Below, in pieces: positions 43,281 through 49,095 of a stretch of DNA of 49,095 nt. Position 1 is the stretch's first letter; each line of letters starts with the position of its first letter. The position numbers were made by a program, and so were the translations under genes. Source of the DNA: Anaerolineae bacterium. Its GTDB lineage: Bacteria > Chloroflexota > Anaerolineae > 4572-78 > J111. Below the pieces are notes generated by a model. The model saw only the letters and a program-made list of their open reading frames with translations, did no database searches and was not told the DNA's origin. Where the stretch lies: NCBI GenBank assembly GCA_022071955.1, contig JAJVIM010000017.1, positions 1 through 49,095 of the forward strand, in the 5' to 3' direction.

Positions 43281-46200
43281 ATGCCGTCTGGAAAGCCTGC
43301 CGTTAAGATTTTGTTGTTGGGTCGCTTTGAAATTGCCCGTGAGGAAAAAATACTTCCGGCCGCCGGTTGGTCACGCCGAAAAGCGGCCGCTCTTTTTCAG
43401 CGCCTGGCCCTGGAGCGCCGCCTGGTTAAGGAACAGGCCATTGAATTTTTATGGCCGGAGATTTCACCTTCGGCCGGGGTCAACAACCTTTACCGCACCA
43501 TCCACGTTGTGCGCCAAACTCTTGATACCGCGCTTGGGCCTAACACAGCCGCTATTACCTTTACCTTTCAGGATGGAGTCCTGAGCCTCACCGAATCGGC
43601 GTGGGTAGATGTCCACCAGTTTGAGCAGTTATGTTCAGCATCGGCCACCTCTTCTAAATTGCAACAGGCCCTATTACTTTACCAGGGCCACTTACTCCCG
43701 GACGACCCCTACACCGAATGGACACTCCTCCCTCGTGAAACGTTGTACCGCCGCTACCGCGAAGCCTGCCTCGCTCTGGCTGTTTACTATCGGGAAAGCC
43801 GTGATTACCCCGCGGCAATCGGGGTGCTCACGCCGCTTCTTACCCACGACCCCGCCGACGAACCCGTTCACCGTGAATTGATACGTCTCTATGCTCTGGC
43901 CGGCCGCCGCCACGAGGCCTTGCGTCAATATCAAAGTTGTGTTGACGCCCTGGCGGTCGAACTTGACCTGCCGCCCGATCCACAGACCTCTGCCTTGCAG
44001 ACCCAAATTCTCAACGGCCAGCTTGGCCCAACCTTGCCAACGTCTGCGCCGCCAGGCTGGCTGCCGCCCCTGCCGGTTGCCCTTGAAGTTGAGCGGAACG
44101 CTCTATTGGTTGGGCGCAATGGAGACATGGAAGGACTACAGGCTCAAATAAATAAAAGCTGGCATGGTTTGGGCCAAACCATCCTGCTGACCGGCGACAC
44201 CGGCGTGGGCAAAACCCGCCTGGCCTACGAACTGCTGCGAGATGCGGCTTCGGCTGGCATGATAACGCTGTTTGGCGCGGCCTATGAACAGGAAGGACAA
44301 TTGCCCTATCAACCCTTCATTGAAGCTATTGAGCGTTACCTGGCCGAACACCATCGTCCGGGCGAAGACCATCCCATTACCCATTTTAGCCCGCGTGGCG
44401 TTACCGATCCCCAACAGGAACATTGGGCTTTATTTAGCGCTACCGCAACTTTTCTGATAAACCTTGCCCAACAAGCGCCGGTTGTACTGCTGATAGACGA
44501 TTTGCATGCTGCTGACGAAACCACCTTGCACCTGTTCCATTACCTGGTTCGGCAAACATGCGCTTCGCCGGTAATTTTGGTGGCTACTTATCGCACGGAT
44601 AGTATTGCCCCCATTGGCTCACCATTTCAAATACTGCTCAACGCCCTTTACCGCGAAAAACTCAGCCAAACCCTGACTGTGTCGCCGCTGGCAGCATACG
44701 ACACAGCTACTCTGATGGCTCATCTGCTCGATGGGCAGGTTAGCCACGCGTTTGTTCAAGCTATTTTTGACGCGACTCTGGGTAATCCCCTCTTTGTGCA
44801 GGAAATTACGCGCGCCCTGCTCAAATTTGAACGCATAGAACTGTCGCAAGCTGGCCAGTGGCGTTTAAAACCCCAGGCAGAATTACAACTACCTGCCGGC
44901 CTTAGCGAACTGCTCCACCAACGGATAGCCGGTCTTGGGCCTGCAGTAGAGCAAATTCTTTCAATGGCGGCGGTGGTGGGGCGCGAATTTGGCTTTGACG
45001 TGCTGCAAAATCTGGCCGCTGTGTCCAATTCGGCGCTGTTAAACGCGCTCGACGCCGCCCTGGCCAGCCACCTGCTTGAAGAAACAGACAGCGGTTATCG
45101 CTTTCGCCATCCGTTGATGCGCCGTGTCCTCTACGAAGCGTTAAGCCGGGCTCGACGCGCCCGGCTGCATGGCCGCGCGGCTGAGGCCATCGAAATGGTC
45201 AATCAACGTCGGCCCCAAGGACTCACCCCCCATGTTGAAGCCTTGGCATTTCATTATGATGCCAGCGACCGGCGTGACCGGGCGTTACCTTATCTGCTTC
45301 AGGCCGGACAGAAAGCAGCCGGCCTTTATGCCTTTGAAGTGGCGGCAGATTACTTTGAGCGAGCGCTGGCATTAATGGACGAACTCGCCCTGACCGACCC
45401 GGCCCAACGCTGGCCGGTGCTTGAGGCGCTGGGCTGGTGGGGCATTATCCTGGCCAACACGCCTCGCGCCGTGGCTCGCTTTGAGCAGGCGCTCGCCCTG
45501 CCCTCTGCCGAAGGCTGGCAGTCAAGCGGGCCAGACCGGGCGCGGCTACATCGTGGTGCGGCGATGGCTTTAATTACCGCCGGTAATACCGACGCCGCCG
45601 AAGATCATCTCCGGGCCGCTCTGTCTGAAATAGACGAAGCCGCCCATGCCGCCGACTATGCCTTCGTATTGTACAATGTCGCCCAACTACACTGGCATCG
45701 CAACCAATATCAGCCGGCCTTTGAGGCCGCCCAGCACAGCTTGGCCATTGCCGAGCGGCTCAACGACCCTATTGCCATTGCGCGAGCTTTTGAAATGCTG
45801 GCCCTGGCCTGTCATTCACTGGGAGAGTGGCGCGAAGGGCTTCACTTTGAAAAACAACGCTCGGCGCTGGCCGGAACCGGCCTTGATGTGACCGAAGCCT
45901 TTGATGTGCATTTGTGACTGTGGGAATATCACCTGTACGGTGACAAAGGGTATGAAGAAGTCAAACAAACAGTTGAAACCACTCTGGCCCAGGCCCGGCG
46001 GATGAACACCTCGCGGGCTATTGCCTTGTGCCAATGTTTTGCCGGCGCGCTTGAATTTCAAGCCGGGCATTGGGACCAGGCCGAAGCCGCACTCAACCAA
46101 TCCATTCAACTGTATCGAGAAATTGGAGCCTCCTCCGGCGAAGCTTTGGCCTGCCAGCGGTTAGGGGGTGTGCAAACCGCGCGTGGCCAACTGGCCGAAG

Positions 46201-46751
46201 GACTGGCCACATTACAGGCAGGCGTGGTAGCTGCCGAGCGCGCCCTGATGCGGGCGCACTGCCTGGCTCGCCTTTATGCGGTTATGGCCTGCAATCGGCT
46301 GACCGCCGGAGATCTGCCCGCCGCCGACCAGGCCCTGACCCTGGGGTTAACCATGAGCCAGCGCCACGGCCATTGCGCTACCTGCGATGCGCTGTTATTA
46401 CCGGCCGCAGTGAGCGTTCGGGTGGCCCAGGGCAATTTTGCCGCCGCCGAGATATTTTGCCGGCAGCTAGACGAAACAGCTCAAGAATATGCCAGCCGCG
46501 CCTGGATAGCGATGGATTACCAATCACGCGGCGAGTTGGCGGCGGCAAAAGGCGAACTTGACCGCGCCCTGCCCTGCTATATTTTAGCCTGCCAGGCTTT
46601 TGTTGCCACTCAGAACAGGTACGAAACCGCCCGCTGCCTGACCGCAATTGCCGCCCTCCGCTATCATCGGCAGGCCCCGGAAGATATTGAACTGGCCCAG
46701 ATTGCCCAACTGGAAGCTCAACAAATCTTTGCCCAATTAGGCGCGGCCTGA
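43281..46751 (+). CDS. BTAD/AAA/TPR transcriptional regulator selenoprotein (Sec879)
   Basis: An 1156-residue protein when UGA at 45915-45917 is read through. Parts: winged-helix DNA-binding domain (KILLLGRFEIAREEK, residues about 8-95), BTAD helical domain (VDVHQFEQLCS... RHEALRQYQSCVDALAVEL, about 100-240), AAA/AAA-16 ATPase with Walker A LTGDTGVGKTRLAYEL (about 301-316) and Walker B VVLLIDDLHAADE (about 400), then a TPR-like array. The UGA splits FDVHL-U-LWEYHLYGDKGYEE; to my recollection homologues have LCLWEYHLYGD. The array stays open for 277 codons after it with Cys-rich ALCQCF and HCATCDALL, and the true stop is UGA at 46749-46751. GGAGG precedes ATG. Inferred role: a redox or metalloid-sensing regulator of this locus. 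Confidence 0.88.
45929..45943 (+). promoter_or_regulatory. Candidate SECIS of the BTAD regulator
   Basis: Perfect 5-bp stem UCACC/GGUGA with loop UGUAC, 16 nt after the UGA; G is the second loop base. Confidence 0.7.
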
Positions 46752-46794
46752 CCCTCATCATTGTCATCGCCCAGCAAAGCTGAAACTGCCCAAC

Positions 46795-46823
46795 AAGACC
46801 GGATGAAAATTCCGGTCTTTTTT
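46795..46823 (+). terminator. Rho-independent terminator after the BTAD regulator
   Basis: 9-bp stem AAGACCGGA/TCCGGTCTT with a 7-nt loop and six or more T residues. It ends the regulator transcript, so the methyltransferase that follows has its own promoter. Confidence 0.9.
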
Positions 46824-46948
46824 CATGAACAAGGTTAATGGACAGGTGGGGTAAGATTTTTGGGAGGTGAAGGTGGTATTATCTGAGAAAGTTTGAGAGC
46901 AGAAACGAATATTTTTAAAGTTGGAAGAAAAATTAAGGAGTCCTTATT

Positions 46949-47827
46949 ATGATCAATGCGGTGTTTGAAAAACAAATTCCGGCGCCTGAGCTTGATTTGA
47001 GTAACCTGCGCCGGTCTATTCAGGAAGAGTATACTGCCGTAGCGGAAACCCCCCAACAGGGCTTTCACTTCCACACCGGGCGGCCTCTGGCCCATATGCT
47101 TGGTTACCGGGATAAATGGCTGGAAGGCATCCCCGAAGCCTCCATTGAATCCTTTGCCGGCACCGGTAATCCCTTTAGCCTGGGTAAGCTGAAACCCGGT
47201 GAACGGGTAGTGGATGTAGGCAGCGGCGCGGGTATCGACAGTTTGATTGCCGCCAAAATGGTGGGGCCAGCCGGCCACGTAGTCGGCGTGGATATGACCC
47301 CGGCCATGCTGGCCAAAGCCCGCCGCGCGGCTCGGGAAACCGGACTGGATAACGTTGAATTTCGAGAAGGTTACGGTGAGGCCCTGCCGGCGCTCAACGG
47401 CTGGGCCGACGTGGTCATCTCTAACGGCGTGCTCAACCTGATGCCCGATAAATCAGCCGCCTTGCAGGAAATGGCCAGGGTGCTAAAGCCAACGGGCCGT
47501 CTGCAAATTGGCGACATCTTGGTCCAAAAAGCTGTACCAGCCAGCGCCAAACGCAAAATAGACCTGTGGACGGGCTGAATTGCCGGCGCTCTGCTGGAAG
47601 CAGAGTTGCAAATGGCCGTGACGCTGGCCGGTTTTGTGGATTTTGAAATCACATGGCGAGCCGATGTGTTCAGCGGCGCGCCGCAATCGAGCAGCGCGGA
47701 CAGCTTTGGCACGCTGGGCATTAACTTCCGCGCCCGCAAACCCCGGAATGAGGCTGAGTGGGGCGCTGCCCTGGCGGCGCTGAATTGCGCGGTTCCGGCG
47801 CAACTCAGATATCCGGTTTCTGGTTAA
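46949..47827 (+). CDS. ArsM-like SAM methyltransferase selenoprotein (Sec210)
   Basis: A 292-residue protein with UGA at 47576-47578 in frame. N-terminal region RRSIQEEYTAVAETPQQGFHFHTGRPLAHMLGY; SAM-binding VVDVGSGAGIDSLIAAKMVG; then RLQIGDILVQKAVPASAKRKIDLWTG-U-IAGALLEAELQMAVTLAGFVDFEI. In arsenite methyltransferases and close relatives the residue in LW/xGCxxGAL is a conserved Cys that binds As(III). The reading continues for 82 codons to a TAA, with an FSGAPQSSSADSFGTLGINFRARKP tail. AAGGAGTCC precedes ATG. Inferred: methylation of arsenite or another soft metalloid with a selenolate ligand. Sulfur, mercury or thiol substrates are not excluded. Confidence 0.9.
47589..47605 (+). promoter_or_regulatory. 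Candidate SECIS of the methyltransferase
   Basis: Perfect 6-bp stem CUCUGC/GCAGAG with loop UGGAA, 16 nt after the UGA; G residues at loop positions 2 and 3. Confidence 0.75.
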
Positions 47828-47830
47828 TCC

Positions 47831-47875
47831 AAACACGGTTTAGAAGCAACATACTTGCAGCTAAACCGCGTTTTC
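47831..47875 (+). terminator. Terminator after the methyltransferase
   Basis: Stem AAACaCGGTTTAG/CTAAACCGcGTTT (one mismatch) with a 17-nt loop, then TTTCTATT. Starts 3 bp after the stop codon. Confidence 0.75.
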
Positions 47876-47918
47876 TATTAAAGCGTGAGCTAGAGTAATT
47901 TAAGAAAGCGAGGAAAAT

Positions 47919-48206
47919 ATGATTCTGGTACGGGATGTGTTTCAAGCCAAATATGGTGGGTCAGGCCAACTGGTTGAACTTTTCAAAGAAGCCAGAGAAA
48001 AGTGGGCTGCTGGTTATGCTCCCCGTATTTTAACGGACGCCAGCGGTCAGTTTTTTACCGTTGTAACGGAAACAGAGGTAGAAAACCTGGCCGCCTGGGA
48101 GCAGCGCGCCGCCGAGGTTTTTGCCCTGCCTGAGTTTGGCGGCTGGTTCGCTCGTATGACTGCTCTGGTTGAGTCTGGTCGGCGCGAGTTTTACCATATT
48201 GAGTAA
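47919..48206 (+). CDS. Dimeric alpha/beta-barrel (ABM/NIPSNAP-like) protein
   Basis: A 95-residue protein: MILVRDVFQAKYGGSGQLVELFKEAREKW... LTDASGQFFTVVTETEVENLAAWEQRAAEVFALPEFGGWFARMTALVESGRREFYHIE. The strand-helix-strand-strand-helix pattern with a final strand fits the antibiotic-biosynthesis monooxygenase/NIPSNAP type ferredoxin-like fold. AAGCGAGGAAAAT precedes ATG. Active site unknown. It lies between the two last selenoprotein genes and may belong to the same response. Confidence 0.75.
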   Translation: MILVRDVFQAKYGGSGQLVELFKEAREKWAAGYAPRILTDASGQFFTVVTETEVENLAAWEQRAAEVFALPEFGGWFARMTALVESGRREFYHIE

Positions 48207-48324
48207 GCCTGAGATAGTTTGGGTAATCCGGTTTCATTTTGAAGGAGGGCAATGATGGTCTAAATGGTCAGGCGATGAGGCTCATTTTATTCTCAATCAA
48301 GTTGTCAAAAGAAAGAGGGGCAAA

Positions 48325-48687
48325 ATGGCAACGATTCTCTATACCAGTTCGCATGGGTCCGATGACCCCACGCGGGCCACAATACCCTTTGTGGCGGCTC
48401 TGGGCGCAGTGGAAGCCGGGCACAAAGCTGAGATTGTTCTACTGGGCGAAGCCACTTATTTGATGAAGGATTACATTGTTGAGCAGGTTCACGGTGTAGG
48501 GTGGGCACCCCTGAAGGATTTGCTGGCCAAAATTATTAGCCACAATGTGCCCATTTACATCTGAGGCGGTTGCGGCAAGGCCCGTGGGGTCATCGATGCA
48601 GATTTGCAGGGCAAAAATGCCCGGTTTATTACGCCCAAGGAATTGGCTGAAGCAACGGTTGCGGCTGATCGAACGGTCGGTTTTTAA
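48325..48687 (+). CDS. DsrE-like selenoprotein 2 (Sec80, UGGC)
   Basis: A 120-residue protein with UGA at 48562-48564. It reads MATILYTSSHGSDDPTRATIPFVAALGAVEAGHKAEIVLLGEATYLMKDYI... NVPIYI-U-GGCGKARGVIDADLQGKNARFITPKELAEATV and ends at TAA 48685-48687. Homologues of this DsrE subgroup read YVCGGCxxARGV, so UGA takes the first Cys of CxxC, just as in the first DsrE-like protein, though the two are only distantly similar. GAGGGGCAAA precedes ATG. Role inferred: sulfur or selenium carrier, or peroxide/thiol redox. Last gene of the cluster, followed by a terminator. Confidence 0.9.
48579..48591 (+). promoter_or_regulatory. Candidate SECIS of DsrE-like selenoprotein 2
   Basis: 5-bp stem GGCCC/GGGUC (one G-U pair) with triloop GUG, 19 nt after the UGA, G first. 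An alternative stem CGG/CCG with loop CAAGGC at 48573-48584 competes; this is the weakest of the six. Confidence 0.5.
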
Positions 48688-48731
48688 AAATTGAGGGGGC
48701 CAATGGGCAACCCCCGTTCTCCTTCACCCAC

Positions 48732-48760
48732 CCGGCCCTCCCTCATCAGGGCCGGTTTTT
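48732..48760 (+). terminator. Rho-independent terminator ending the selenoprotein cluster
   Basis: 8-bp stem CCGGCCCT/AGGGCCGG with an 8-nt loop followed by TTTTT, 44 bp after the second DsrE-like gene. Confidence 0.92.
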
Positions 48761-48880
48761 GCGAAACAAGGGTTTATTGCCTTTACTACTGCCCCCTCTA
48801 CCCCCGCCTTGTCGGTAAAGGGGGGAGGTGGGGCAAATAACGGAATTTATGTTGATTTGCCCGTCGCGTTTAGGGGTATA

Positions 48881-48916
48881 AAAAATAGCCGTGCTTATTG
48901 AAGTGCGGCTATTTTT
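48881..48916. terminator. Bidirectional terminator before the transposase-like remnant
   Basis: 11-bp stem AAAAATAGCCG/CGGCTATTTTT with a 14-nt loop, A- and T-tracts on both sides, so it can end transcripts from either direction. Confidence 0.85.
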
Positions 48917-48988
48917 GCTTAATGATTACGCTTACCCGGCATCACCAAATTCACCTGCCGTTCTTTGATAATAACCTGAGTTCGATAA

Positions 48989-49093
48989 TTAAATGAGAGC
49001 CGGCAATTGGGTCAGTTCGGTGTCGGAAAGATTGAGCGAAGGTTTATTGGGTTGGCGGGTGTAAGCAATCAAACCGGCCAGCAAATTAACCAG
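48989..49093 (-). CDS. C-terminus of a probable transposase (partial)
   Basis: Only 34 codons are in the window, reading LVNLLAGLIAYTRQPNKPSL... LTQLPALI to a TAA at 48991-48989. The NLLAGLIAYxxxPxKPSL end resembles the C-terminus of DDE transposases, but the catalytic part is outside the window, so the family cannot be stated. No terminal inverted repeat was identified. If correct, an insertion sequence borders the selenoprotein cluster on its right. Confidence 0.4.
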   Translation of the reverse strand: MVNLLAGLIAYTRQPNKPSLNLSDTELTQLPALI

Positions 49094-49095
49094 AA

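Noticed and set aside
39640..48687. Genome-wide reassignment of UGA to Cys or Trp
   Set aside because: Many intact genes, including three of the UGA-containing ones, end at UGA with normal protein ends, and ordinary Cys codons TGT/TGC are used freely.

Overview
The window reads like a chromosomal segment of a Chloroflexota bacterium, probably Anaerolineae-like. This is an inference from gene style: a long BTAD/AAA/TPR regulator, a DsbA-DUF3105 fusion, DUF2085/DUF2752/DUF1624 membrane proteins, small dispersed AAAATC-type and CCCCTGAG-type insertions inside genes, and a GC-rich coding style. UGA is a normal stop codon for many genes here.

Layout. (1) 1-8.0 kb, minus strand: start of a membrane protein, then a sortase / FixH-like / Tat-phosphoesterase / DsbA-like group, a TlpA-type thioredoxin, and a complete Zn/Mn-type ABC importer. 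Dyads of the form CTTAC-N5-GTAAG sit upstream of three of these units and again at 36.4 kb, which suggests a shared, probably metal-responsive regulon. (2) 8.1-12.2 kb, plus strand: an unknown membrane-anchored protein, lgt and a class B penicillin-binding protein. (3) 12.3-16.1 kb: copper handling (structured leader, 42-aa protein, YHS-HMA-HMA CopA, cupredoxin, YHS protein). (4) 16.1-25.1 kb: archaeal-type (type II) GAPDH, cyclopropane-fatty-acid synthase, S2P-CBS protease, a NarL/HK pair, a PepSY-like lipid-anchored or membrane protein, and two broken genes. (5) 25.3-33.4 kb: cytochrome b with small membrane proteins, a decayed lycopene cyclase / geranylgeranyl reductase / CFA-synthase chimera, an isoprenylcysteine-methyltransferase-like protein, an HTH-PocR regulator, an HMA protein and an intact geranylgeranyl reductase. 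(6) 33.4-35.6 kb, minus strand: a winged-helix membrane protein, a CFA-like methyltransferase and a DUF2933 protein. (7) 35.9-39.5 kb: BON, DUF1624, DUF2085, amber-interrupted DUF2752 and EamA proteins. (8) 39.6-48.7 kb: the most interesting part, described next. (9) A transposase-like C-terminus at the right edge.

Main discovery. Six reading frames are split by a single in-frame UGA at a position where family members carry cysteine, and each UGA is followed by a compact stem-loop resembling a bacterial SECIS element. They are read here as selenoproteins: a DsbA-DUF3105 protein (UPYC, 238-1659 minus), a DsrE-like protein (UGSC, 40332-40697), a rhodanese-persulfide-dioxygenase-like fusion (U in the rhodanese loop, 40713-41822), a 1156-residue BTAD/AAA transcriptional regulator (43281-46751), an ArsM-like SAM methyltransferase (46949-47827) and a second DsrE-like protein (UGGC, 48325-48687). 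Five lie in an 8.4-kb stretch headed by an ArsR-rhodanese repressor whose promoter (TTGACT-N17-TATTAT) is overlapped by a perfect 10-bp inverted repeat. The inferred system is a selenocysteine-based persulfide/arsenic (or other soft-metalloid) response: sulfur-transfer proteins, an oxidative MBL enzyme, an MFS exporter, a methyltransferase and its own selenoprotein regulator. selA/selB/selC/selD are not visible in the window and must lie elsewhere if this is right. All family statements rest on recognition of motifs; no searches were run.
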